This document shows positions 6,845 to 14,323 of a stretch of DNA of 18,643 nt, piece by piece (the stretch's first letter is position 1; each line of letters starts with the position of its first letter). Made by a program: the position numbers and the translations under genes. The stretch spans positions 1-18,643 of the forward strand of contig DDDD01000014.1 in the NCBI GenBank assembly GCA_002335945.1. Direction: 5' to 3'. The notes beneath the pieces are model-generated. The model saw nothing but the letters and a program-made list of their open reading frames with translations. It had not been told where the DNA came from and did not search any database. Origin of the DNA: Porticoccaceae bacterium UBA1989. GTDB taxonomy: Bacteria; Pseudomonadota; Gammaproteobacteria; Pseudomonadales; Porticoccaceae.

Positions 6845-9127
6845 TCAAAAACGATAGCGAACCTTTGCAATAATAGATTCCACCTGAACCCCATCCCAGC
6901 CCTCTCTAATAAGATCTCCTGGCCCAATATCCCCATCATCACTGGCAAAATATCCACCGCGACTATAAACAAGAAAAACATTCGACAGGGGTGCCAGCTC
7001 ATAGCGATAACGAATCTGCAGTGCCGTATCACTCTGGCTGAAGTCAGAAGCAGTGCTCGCCGATAGGTTTAGATTGCCATCGGAATTAAGCTGGTAACTT
7101 TGCACCTCCTCTGCATCGATACCGACCCATTGGAATTTCAACCGTACTTCCTGCTTAGGGGAAGGGTACCAGTCAAAACGTATATCAGCATTGAAACGGT
7201 CAGTATCAAAACCGGCTAATTGTGCTGTATCGAAATCCCAGATTAACCATTCCTGTAAGTGTTTATATCTGAAGTCAGCACTTAGAGTCATAGTTTCACT
7301 GAGGTACATTTGGGAACTAAACTTGAGGCGTAAAGAGGTTTTCTCAATTTTGTCATAGACAACCTTGGCCTCGACATCATAGGCAAAGTCATCACCTCTC
7401 GGGCTGGAGTATCTTGTCTCAAACCAATAGTGAGCTGGGTCTGCAAACATGCCATTGCCACGGGTCAGTCTATCGTCCCAGCTCGAGGCTGAAGTGCCGG
7501 CTTTTAGGCCTAGCTTACGAGTCGATTTATAGGTCCAGGTATGGTCCAAGTTTGCGCGTAGTTCCAGTCGATCGCCCTGAGTATTCTCAGTGGTGCCATA
7601 TTCAAAAACAGTGCTGCTTGAGAGAATATTAGAGCTAGATTCGTACTCGAGCTGATCATGCCGAGTCTTGCCAAAAAATTCTCTGAAGTCATTGCGCTTC
7701 ATGAAGCCCATATCGTTCATATCAAACTCATCCCCATAATGGGATAGATAGACACTGTGGTACCACTCATCACTGGGTGCATAAGATAGGCTAGCCCAGC
7801 CAGCCGTATCCTGGTTGTCGGCAGTATTTTGACCATTGGCACTATTGGCCAGCTGCTGAATGTCGGAGTGCAAAATCTGCCCACGCACCTCTGTGGTTTC
7901 ATCTTTTCTCCAAATTAGATCAGCGACCTGAACTGTCGCTTCTCTACCCAGAGTAGACCTCTCTACGTAGGTCAGACGGTGGCCAACGCTAAGTCGGCCA
8001 ATCTTGTGCTGAATTCTGCTGGAGATAAACTCACCACCATAGCTGCCTTCAGCGTCGTCCTCTTTAACCACAAAAAGCCCTAGATCTGTCGCTTCACCGA
8101 AATGGGTTACCTTGGCTGCAATATCAATATCTACGAGCCCTCCGCCACTTCCTGAGGGGCCTGCACCGATTCTTCTTGTATAGAGGGCCTGATCGTCGTT
8201 AGGGATACCACTGCTGAACAGTGACTGGTTTTCAGTAAAAAAGGGACGCTTTTCAGTAACGAATTTTTCAAAGGCAGAGAAGTTCACCACCAGATCGTCA
8301 CTTTCCACCTGACCAAAGTCAGGGTTAATGGCACCCGTTAACTGGGTGCTGCTATTGGGTCGCCAGATAAAGTCTAAGCCAGCGTTAAATTCCTCGCTGG
8401 AGGAACCCGCTACGCCATCCTGAAGGTCGTTGCTGTAGCTCACATAAGGAAACCAGTCCAATGTTGAGGTTGATACCTGATCGACTTCTAATGGTTGCCA
8501 GTCTTCCATAAAGGTGTTTCTGGAGTAATAGGCATTGGGAAAAGCGAATCGCAACGACTCATCAAAGACCACTCGTGAGAACCATAGAGCGATTGTCTTA
8601 CGTCCGTCACCGGCGTCTGTCATAGGCGCCACTGTCCACGGAATATGGATCTCGCTATACCAGTAATCTTCCGTCGAGGAGGTCTGGGAGTACCAGGTGC
8701 CGTCCCAGTCTGCAGAATAGTCGCCGGGAGTCACAATACCGTCCTGCTGTGAATTGGCAGAGCCTACGGTGAAGTCATAACCAGCAAGGGCAGTGCTATC
8801 GAAATCGATACTGACAATATTACGGTCGGCTTCAATCTGCGAATCACGGGGAAACTGGCGATTAACACGCTTTACTGAGGCGGGTTGGTAGTTCTTAAAG
8901 CCGACAAATATTCCATCGGCATTGGTGATCAAGCGCACTTCAGTCGGGTATTTTGCCTGATCGCCTGTCAGTGGCTCCACTGTTACAAAGTCGCTGTACA
9001 CCTGCGCGCCAGCCCATTCCTGCTCGTCAAGAACCCCGTCGATAACAATGCCGGCGAAGGCATTAGGTATAGACAACAGACAGGAGCAGAAGAGTACCAA
9101 AAGGGAGATTGATGTTTTATTTTGCAT
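6845..9127 (-). CDS. DUF5916-type outer-membrane protein with CBM9-like domain
   Basis: A 760-residue exported protein. A Sec signal (1-25, cleavage after AFA) is followed by a domain with the carbohydrate-binding family 9-like pattern (~26-195: IDGVLDEQEWAGA, later WYSEIHIPW), then a long region of alternating aromatic/polar strands ending in RYRF with a C-terminal Phe, the signature of an outer-membrane beta-barrel. This layout matches DUF5916 proteins of Gammaproteobacteria and Bacteroidetes. Their role is not established; binding or passage of a carbohydrate or other organic ligand is an inference. It is the last of three minus-strand genes (DUF1330, VOC, this), 93 bases after the VOC gene. 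I see no strong Shine-Dalgarno before the ATG. The product could be mistaken for a TonB receptor, but no plug domain is visible. Confidence 0.85.
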   Translation of the reverse strand: MQNKTSISLLVLFCSCLLSIPNAFAGIVIDGVLDEQEWAGAQVYSDFVTVEPLTGDQAKYPTEVRLITNADGIFVGFKNYQPASVKRVNRQFPRDSQIEADRNIVSIDFDSTALAGYDFTVGSANSQQDGIVTPGDYSADWDGTWYSQTSSTEDYWYSEIHIPWTVAPMTDAGDGRKTIALWFSRVVFDESLRFAFPNAYYSRNTFMEDWQPLEVDQVSTSTLDWFPYVSYSNDLQDGVAGSSSEEFNAGLDFIWRPNSSTQLTGAINPDFGQVESDDLVVNFSAFEKFVTEKRPFFTENQSLFSSGIPNDDQALYTRRIGAGPSGSGGGLVDIDIAAKVTHFGEATDLGLFVVKEDDAEGSYGGEFISSRIQHKIGRLSVGHRLTYVERSTLGREATVQVADLIWRKDETTEVRGQILHSDIQQLANSANGQNTADNQDTAGWASLSYAPSDEWYHSVYLSHYGDEFDMNDMGFMKRNDFREFFGKTRHDQLEYESSSNILSSSTVFEYGTTENTQGDRLELRANLDHTWTYKSTRKLGLKAGTSASSWDDRLTRGNGMFADPAHYWFETRYSSPRGDDFAYDVEAKVVYDKIEKTSLRLKFSSQMYLSETMTLSADFRYKHLQEWLIWDFDTAQLAGFDTDRFNADIRFDWYPSPKQEVRLKFQWVGIDAEEVQSYQLNSDGNLNLSASTASDFSQSDTALQIRYRYELAPLSNVFLVYSRGGYFASDDGDIGPGDLIREGWDGVQVESIIAKVRYRF

Positions 9128-9220
9128 ATCAGCGACTTTTTATTATTTTTATGGAGAATGCGCAGTATTTTATGGGATTTTACCTAAAGAAGCAGCCGAA
9201 ATATTGCAATGAAACTCTGC

Positions 9221-10018
9221 TTAGGTGTTGAGGTTAGAGGGTACTAACTCAATCTGAATGCCATGACTTTTCCCAATATCCAACGGGTGAGTTTGGCTGC
9301 CTGAACATGAAACTGTCAGGGAAACTTTACAGGGCATAGGACGTTGTTCAAAACTAACCTTCACAGCGCCCATGCCGAAAGTTGTCGTCTGTTTATCCTG
9401 CGCAAAAATGTCAGGGCTAAGAAACTTAGCGGCCAATGCGTTTGATGTAGCCTTTTTGTTAACGCTAAATTGAATCTGCTCTAATGACAAAGCGCCATTC
9501 GGATGAGCCCCCTCAGTCAACGGCGGTATACGCATATCAATTGGGGTGATGTCCTCGAGCATAAAAGGCAAATCAAAACTGCGAGTGCCCCCTAAATACC
9601 ATTGCAGAATCTGGCCATCAACGCGCTCTCTTGAAAATTTTTCAGACTTAAGAACATCCATTTCTGCGTTCTTCCAGCTACCTAATTGAGCCGCAAGATC
9701 ATCAACACGAACACACCAATCAACGGGGCCCTGTGAACCCGTTACCCAGTTTAGAAGTCGGCAATAGATAGTGCCTTTTCTGTCGGCGAGCCATTGTAAA
9801 ATGCCGAGTCGATTGATAGACCGCAGCAGCGGGGTATACCAAACAGGCACCCAAGCCAGCAACTCAATATAAACCTGATTTGAGAAAATGATTAAGGCAT
9901 TTTCAGTCGCGCCATGAGCACCGCCCCGAGAGACCTCAAAGCCGAGATCAGTAAAATCCGTAATCGCCTCTTCGAGGCTCGCGACATAAATCACAAGGTG
10001 ATCAAACTGGGCGCGCAT
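9221..10018 (-). CDS. Glyoxalase-like VOC-fold protein
   Basis: A 265-residue cytoplasmic protein of the glyoxalase-like family (PF13468 type). The first VOC module carries DHLVIYV (6-12, His7), GGAHGATENALI (32-43, His35), and YIEL (50-53, Glu52), the positions where this fold often binds a metal. The second half has the family's FDLPFMLED (~168-176) and HPNGALSLEQIQFSV (~192-206) segments. The reaction is unknown; VOC enzymes include dioxygenases, isomerases and lyases. AAGGA lies about 8 bases before the ATG. The gene sits 24 bases after the DUF1330 gene, on the same strand, so the two are probably co-transcribed. Confidence 0.82.
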   Translation of the reverse strand: MRAQFDHLVIYVASLEEAITDFTDLGFEVSRGGAHGATENALIIFSNQVYIELLAWVPVWYTPLLRSINRLGILQWLADRKGTIYCRLLNWVTGSQGPVDWCVRVDDLAAQLGSWKNAEMDVLKSEKFSRERVDGQILQWYLGGTRSFDLPFMLEDITPIDMRIPPLTEGAHPNGALSLEQIQFSVNKKATSNALAAKFLSPDIFAQDKQTTTFGMGAVKVSFEQRPMPCKVSLTVSCSGSQTHPLDIGKSHGIQIELVPSNLNT

Positions 10019-10042
10019 GGCTGTGTCCTTAGAGTTGTTAGG

Positions 10043-10333
10043 CTAACCAAGGCCCTTAACGAGTATAGATGTGACTGTGCTGCCTGCATTGCGGTGCTTG
10101 GCTATCGCTTGGTATTCGTCAGAAGACATCCAGGTTAGCGCGCTTTTCTGTGAAGGGAACTCAATGATCACTGATCGAGTAGCGTCCCAGTCTCCAGACA
10201 GTACCATTGGCTCTTCATCAACGCTTAGCAGCTTGCCATCGAATTTTGCGAACACGTCTGCAAAGCCACTTTCATAAATATCATACTCACTGCGATCATG
10301 AATGGTGAACTTTGCAATTATATAAACGGACAT
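10043..10333 (-). CDS. DUF1330 family protein (dimeric alpha-beta barrel)
   Basis: A 96-residue cytoplasmic protein of the DUF1330 family: a beta strand (VYIIAKFTI), an R-x-EYDIYESGF helix, the strand DGKLLSVDEEPMVLSGDW, then VIIEFPSQKSALTWMSSDEYQAIAKHR, where family members have a W-Y/S-S-x-EY motif. These proteins adopt a ferredoxin-like dimeric barrel related to ABM monooxygenases, but a reaction is not known for this family. It is the first gene of the likely DUF1330-VOC-DUF5916 transcript and is divergent from the ATP/ADP-carrier-like gene across a 367-base gap. The ribosome site is weak (AGAGAAAA). Confidence 0.85.
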   Translation of the reverse strand: MSVYIIAKFTIHDRSEYDIYESGFADVFAKFDGKLLSVDEEPMVLSGDWDATRSVIIEFPSQKSALTWMSSDEYQAIAKHRNAGSTVTSILVKGLG

Positions 10334-10700
10334 AGTATTTTTCTCTGTGTTTTAAACATCAATATTGACGGGTTGATTACGACCCCTTGGACATATCATA
10401 AACCCCTATTATTGTCAGATACATTGATATATTAGACTCTCTGGACATCTAAACGGGCACTTAACCCAAGGTAAAGATTGATGCTGCTAAATGGGCTGTG
10501 TTAGGGGCAGCGGGGAGGGGGGTCATAGGAAAAGCGTCAGCTTTATTGTCTTTAAGACAATAAAGCTACCCATATAACCCCATTTATCCCTGTGTGAGAT
10601 GGGGTAATAATGCACTCTGTAATGAACAGGCTGTATCTGCGTCTAGAGCTAATCAGTCTCACTATAAGAATAATAACTAGGTTCAGCCTAGGGGAAAGCA
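10334..10700. promoter_or_regulatory. Divergent intergenic region with strong dyads
   Basis: This 367-base gap must hold the promoters of the DUF1330 gene (minus) and the MFS carrier gene (plus). It contains a TCAATATTGA palindrome (10359-10368), a 29-base near-perfect palindrome (10539-10567), a 7-bp inverted repeat ACCCCAT/ATGGGGT (10577-10583 and 10599-10605), and a CTAGG/CCTAG hairpin (10677-10691) that reaches into the carrier's ribosome site (AGGGG, 10690-10694). A TATAAG box (~10663-10668) could be a -10 element, but no good -35 is seen. No ORF of note is present. Confidence 0.5.
10539..10567. repeat. 29-bp palindrome, two perfect 14-bp arms
   Basis: The arms AGCTTTATTGTCTT (10539-10552) and AAGACAATAAAGCT (10554-10567) are exact reverse complements around a single T. 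There is no T-run after it on either strand, so it does not look like a terminator. It lies ~134 bp before the MFS gene start and ~206 bp from the DUF1330 start. It is most simply read as an operator for a dimeric regulator, but could also be a small dispersed palindromic repeat. Confidence 0.75.
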
Positions 10701-12041
10701 ATGACCGCCAGTAACAATCCGATCACCAATTTTCTAAAAACCGCCTCCAATATTGAAGAGCGGGAAGTGAAAGCGGTCCTTAGCTCATTTCTATTCGTGG
10801 TTGTGTTGATGTCAGCCTATTACATTCTTCGGCCAGTGCGGGATGCCATGGCCAGTGACTGGACAGACGCCGAGGTTAGCTGGCTCTGGACCCTCAATTT
10901 CTTTATTAGTACCGCGGTGGTAGCGGTTTATGGCATCGCCGTTTCACGATTTCGTTTTCGGCTGTTGGTACCGGCTATGTACGGTATTTTTGCGGCATCC
11001 TTTGTTATTTTCTATGTGCTGGGATCCGCGGCGACTGACCGCACCCTAATCGACAAAGCATTTTATGTGTGGGTTAGCGTCTTTAGCCTTTTCCATATTT
11101 CAGTGTTCTGGAGCTTTATGTCGGATCTGTTCAACAAAGAACAGGCGGGCAGGCTTTTTAGTATTATCGCTGCTGGTGCCAGTGTGGGTGGCCTGATTGG
11201 TCCCTCTATTCCGTCATTTTTCTCTGCCTCTCTGGGCACCGATAATTTGATGTTAATTGCCAGTGTGATGCTGTTAATTCCAATACCGATTATATTCTAT
11301 TTACAGTCATTGAAATCCACCGACTTGCACAATGCAGACCTGGAGTTAACGCCTCCCAGCGAGCCTATTGGTGGCAACCCGTTCGCGGGCTTCAAGCTGT
11401 TTTTCTCGAACCCTTATTTACTGGCTATCGGGCTGTTTATTTTTCTGTATACCGGTATCAGCTCGTTTGTTTACTTCGAATTAAAGAATCTACTCAGCGA
11501 ACTTAGTCGGGCAGAGCGCACGGCCGTTTGGGCGCAAATGGATCTGGCGGTCAACATATTATCAATCGCTACGGGCCTATTCGCGACCAGCCGCATTGTG
11601 GGGCGATTTGGTATGCCAGTGACAATTGCACTGGTGCCAGTAATGATCTGTATCGGATTGCTGATACTGGCTGTTTCACCGTTCTTAGGGGCCGTGGTGG
11701 CCTTGCAGGTAATACGACGGGCCGGTAATTACGCCGTGACCCGCCCCGCCCGTGAAATGCTCTTTACCCGCGTTGATCGAGAGACTCGCTTTAAGGCAAA
11801 ACCGGTGATCGATATCGTGGCTTATCGCGGTGGAGATATGTTGATGGCCTGGTTATTCACCGGACTTACTCAGGGCCTAGGCCTGGGTTTAGCGGCTGTG
11901 GCTGTCGTGGGTGCTGGCATAGCTGCGCTGTGGTCGTTGGTTGGTATCTATCTGGGTCGTTGGTTTGAACGAGATGATACCGAGAAGCAAGATGCATTAA
12001 AAACTATGGGTAGTATGGGACACAAAAATAGCACGGTATAG
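10701..12041 (+). CDS. ATP/ADP-translocase-like MFS transporter
   Basis: A 446-residue inner-membrane carrier with about 11-12 predicted helices. It resembles the bacterial MFS proteins related to the TLC nucleotide transporter family (Npt of Rickettsia, Chlamydia and plastids). Family-like segments include REVKAVLSSFLFVVVLMSAY and YYILRPVRDAMA near the N-terminus, and a cytoplasmic region (~335-385) with IRRAGNYAVTRPAREMLFTR followed by RETRFKAKPVIDIVAYRGGD. Whether free-living relatives carry nucleotides is not known, so the substrate is open. The ATG is fixed by AGGGG, 6 bases upstream, which is partly covered by a CTAGG/CCTAG hairpin. It stands apart from its neighbours: the next gene starts 94 bases later with its own possible operator. 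Confidence 0.78.
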   Translation: MTASNNPITNFLKTASNIEEREVKAVLSSFLFVVVLMSAYYILRPVRDAMASDWTDAEVSWLWTLNFFISTAVVAVYGIAVSRFRFRLLVPAMYGIFAASFVIFYVLGSAATDRTLIDKAFYVWVSVFSLFHISVFWSFMSDLFNKEQAGRLFSIIAAGASVGGLIGPSIPSFFSASLGTDNLMLIASVMLLIPIPIIFYLQSLKSTDLHNADLELTPPSEPIGGNPFAGFKLFFSNPYLLAIGLFIFLYTGISSFVYFELKNLLSELSRAERTAVWAQMDLAVNILSIATGLFATSRIVGRFGMPVTIALVPVMICIGLLILAVSPFLGAVVALQVIRRAGNYAVTRPAREMLFTRVDRETRFKAKPVIDIVAYRGGDMLMAWLFTGLTQGLGLGLAAVAVVGAGIAALWSLVGIYLGRWFERDDTEKQDALKTMGSMGHKNSTV

Positions 12042-12072
12042 AAGTCACATTAAAAGCATTATCAACAAGCTG

Positions 12073-12098
12073 TAATGCCGATTAAATTATCGGTGTTA
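12073..12098. promoter_or_regulatory. Imperfect dyad upstream of the enoyl-reductase-like gene
   Basis: CCGAT and ATCGG (12078-12082 and 12089-12093) with outer TAA/TTA form a 26-base dyad in which 9 of 13 positions are symmetric, 37 bases before the start codon. No T-run follows, so an operator is more likely than a terminator. This is a guess from symmetry alone. Confidence 0.35.
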
Positions 12099-12135
12099 TG
12101 TTTACAACAATCAAAATAGGTAACGGATTAACAGT

Positions 12136-13236
12136 ATGAAAAATTTCACTATTATTACAACTCTGGCGCTTTTTTTAGGCGCAACCTCTTTCGCCTTCGC
12201 CGGCCACCATGCAAGTGGTGAGCACCAAGACAGGAAAATAAAATATGTCGGGTACAGCCAAATTGGTAACCCAGCCGATGTACTTGAAGTCAAAGAAGAG
12301 AGCGCCCGCGCGCTAACCAGTGGCGAAGTTAGAGTTAAGGTATTAGCAGCGCCTATAAATCCCTCCGATGTACTGCAGATTGCCGGCAAATACGGTGTAG
12401 ACGCTGTGTTACCCGCCAGACCCGGTAGTGAAGGTGTTGGTCGAGTGACAGAGGTATCCGCAGAAGTGAAGAGCTTGCAAGTGGGCCAGCTGGTACTTCT
12501 TGCTAGCGGCACTACCTGGGCAGAAGAATTAGTAGGCCCGGCGGCAGGTTTTCTTCCCTTACCTAACCTTGGGCCTATTGGTGCTGACGTGATCGAACAG
12601 CTGGCTATGTCAGCGGTTAATCCGTTAACGGCGTTGCTCATGCTGAACTCCTTTGCTGACATTAAAGAAGGTCAGTGGATTGCGCAAAGTGCAGCGAACT
12701 CTGCAGTGGGCGGCTATGTTATTCAGCTGGCAAAGCAGCGCGGCATCAAGACAGTGAATATTGTTCGCCGTGAAGGGTTAGCCGAAGATTTGATGGCCAA
12801 AGGTGCCGACGTTGTATTGATTGACGGACCAGACCTTGCGGCTCAAATTGCCAAGGCAACAGACAATGCATCTATTATGCTGGCGTTGGATCCAGTAGGT
12901 GGTGATACCTTTGGTCGATTGGCCGATAGCATAGGTTATGGCGGCACGTTAGTAACTTACGGCGTACTGTCGGGTAAACCTGCGACCCTGAACACCGGCA
13001 AGGTTATATTTAACGACACTCGCCTGCGTGGTTTTTGGCTGTATAAGTGGTATCAGACGGCTACTATGCAAGAGAAGATGGCTGCTTTTGGGCAGGTTAT
13101 TCCCCTTATTGCCAATGGCACTCTGAAAGCCAATGTTGATTCGCGATTTACCGTTGATCAAATTAAGCAAGCAGTGACTCGCGCTGCCCAACGGGGAAGA
13201 AATGGTAAGGTACTTATTGTGCCAAGCCCTCTTTAA
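12136..13236 (+). CDS. MECR/ETR-like MDR oxidoreductase with Sec signal peptide
   Basis: A 366-residue medium-chain dehydrogenase/reductase most like the trans-2-enoyl thioester reductases (MECR/Etr1). Visible marks: NPSD (75-78), KYG with the likely catalytic Tyr86, VNPLTALLML (161-170), the nucleotide loop QSAANSAVGGYVIQLA (184-199), NIVRR (208-212, where the family binds the NADPH phosphate), and RLRGFWLYKW near residue 300. The structural and catalytic zinc sites of alcohol dehydrogenases are absent, as in ETR and quinone reductases. The odd part is the N-terminus: MKNF, a hydrophobic core, then AFA before Gly23 is a standard Sec signal, followed by a His-rich linker. No in-frame ATG, GTG or TTG lies between it and the MDR core. 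A periplasmic NADPH enzyme would be unusual. It ends at a strong terminator; a LysR gene is convergent. Confidence 0.85.
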   Translation: MKNFTIITTLALFLGATSFAFAGHHASGEHQDRKIKYVGYSQIGNPADVLEVKEESARALTSGEVRVKVLAAPINPSDVLQIAGKYGVDAVLPARPGSEGVGRVTEVSAEVKSLQVGQLVLLASGTTWAEELVGPAAGFLPLPNLGPIGADVIEQLAMSAVNPLTALLMLNSFADIKEGQWIAQSAANSAVGGYVIQLAKQRGIKTVNIVRREGLAEDLMAKGADVVLIDGPDLAAQIAKATDNASIMLALDPVGGDTFGRLADSIGYGGTLVTYGVLSGKPATLNTGKVIFNDTRLRGFWLYKWYQTATMQEKMAAFGQVIPLIANGTLKANVDSRFTVDQIKQAVTRAAQRGRNGKVLIVPSPL

Positions 13237-13254
13237 ATACGAAGCATTGCAATT

Positions 13255-13309
13255 AGGCTACTCAGCACTCTATACCCAGTACTGAGGCTGAGTAGCCTTT
13301 TATTTTTAT
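13255..13309 (+). terminator. Intrinsic terminator after the enoyl-reductase-like gene
   Basis: AGGCTACTCAG (13255-13265) pairs perfectly with CTGAGTAGCCT (13288-13298), followed by TTTATTTTTATT. The 22-base loop contains a smaller hairpin option (CAGTACTG). The T-rich tail is only on the plus-strand side, so it ends the upstream gene; it reaches the stop codon of the convergent lysR gene. Confidence 0.85.
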
Positions 13310-14211
13310 TGCACTGACGAAAAGCGATCAACCAGAAAATCTACCGCGACCTTTATCTTGGGTACCAGATACTGTTGCTTTTGATATAACAGATAAATCG
13401 CCAGGTCGTGATTTTGGCTAACCCGAAGTGTTGGCTCAATCACTAATTCCTGTAATTCCCCGCTATCGAGATAGTCCTGCACATGCCATCGCGGTGCCAT
13501 CATAATACCTTTTCCGGCAATCGCCTGTTCTCCCAACCACTTGCCATTGTTAGAGATAGCTAGGGGCTGTGCAGATACATCTAACCACTGTCCATCTGAC
13601 TCACATAACCAAGGTTGTGGGCCGGCTGGTGTGCGAAAAAACAGGCCCTGATGCTGTTTTATTTCAGTGGCGTGCACAGGCGTTCCTGCCGCCGCAAGAT
13701 AGCTAGATGCCGCCATCAGAATAAACTCATTGTCCATTAGGCGCACAGCCTGCACTCGCTCATTGGGGGCATAGCCGCCGCGTATAGCAATGTCTACTTC
13801 ATCTCGCGACAGGCTAGACAGCTCATCACTGAGGCTGACATCTAAAATAATGTCTGGGTACAGGGTTTTAAATTCATTAAGCACGGGTAGCAGTAGTCGC
13901 TCACCAAAACTGACCAGACTACTAATACGTAGAAACCCTGTTGGCTTAGCCTGATAGCTGCGCACGGTTTCATCACTCTGCTCAAGCTGCGCCAGAATAT
14001 CCTGTACCTGTTTAAAGTAGATCTGCCCGATCTCAGTCACCTGAACCACACGAGTACTGCGCTTGAGTAAGTTTGCGCCCAGGGTTTTCTCAAGATCGGC
14101 AATGCGTCTAGACAGGGAGGAGGCAGGTACCGAAAAGGCTTCGGCGGCTCGGGTAAAGCTGCCGGTTTCTACCACTTTGCTGAAATACCGCAGCGCTTTT
14201 AGCTGATCCAT
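13306..14211 (-). CDS. LysR-family transcriptional regulator
   Basis: A 301-residue LTTR. The N-terminal winged helix (1-65) has the classic spacing: ALRYFSKVVETGSFTRAAEAF, then VPASSLSRRIADLEKTLGANL, and RSTRVVQVTEIG. The remainder is a periplasmic-binding-protein-like effector domain (~90-295). It is closest in style to the AaeR/DsdC-like 'PASSLSRRI' subgroup that often sits by oxidoreductase or efflux genes. It lies 112 bases downstream of the emrB-like gene on the same strand, but has its own ribosome site (AGAGGGG, 14221-14227) and a LysR-box-like sequence 31-49 bases upstream of the start, so self-regulation is likely. Its targets could be the efflux operon or the convergent reductase gene; the sequence does not decide. 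Confidence 0.93.
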   Translation of the reverse strand: MDQLKALRYFSKVVETGSFTRAAEAFSVPASSLSRRIADLEKTLGANLLKRSTRVVQVTEIGQIYFKQVQDILAQLEQSDETVRSYQAKPTGFLRISSLVSFGERLLLPVLNEFKTLYPDIILDVSLSDELSSLSRDEVDIAIRGGYAPNERVQAVRLMDNEFILMAASSYLAAAGTPVHATEIKQHQGLFFRTPAGPQPWLCESDGQWLDVSAQPLAISNNGKWLGEQAIAGKGIMMAPRWHVQDYLDSGELQELVIEPTLRVSQNHDLAIYLLYQKQQYLVPKIKVAVDFLVDRFSSVQ

Positions 14212-14241
14212 GGTGAGATGCCCCTCTAACCTTCAGTTTAT

Positions 14242-14297
14242 TATTGTTTTAAAGGCAATAGAATAGCGCGTTTTACCCTGCAGTTGTTTTAAAACTG
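14242..14297 (-). promoter_or_regulatory. Candidate LysR box and second half-site upstream of lysR
   Basis: TATTG-N9-CAATA (14242-14260) is a symmetric site that includes the T-N11-A core of LysR-type operators. The 10-mer TTGTTTTAAA from its left part recurs exactly 40 bases further upstream of lysR (14244-14253 and 14284-14293), the second copy inside a CAGTT/AACTG-like partial dyad (14281-14297). The pairing resembles the recognition and activation sites of LTTRs. Confidence 0.4.
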
Positions 14298-14323
14298 TAA
14301 GTAAACGCCTCGTTGGAAATACG

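Noticed and set aside
10388..10448. Two TGGACAT copies (10388 and 10442) as a direct-repeat operator
   Set aside because: Seven bases 54 bp apart with little further similarity; likely chance.
12111..12662. 183-codon open frame on the minus strand over the enoyl-reductase-like gene
   Set aside because: It is fully antisense to a well-recognised MDR enzyme; low-complexity Ser/Ala/Pro composition and no known motif.
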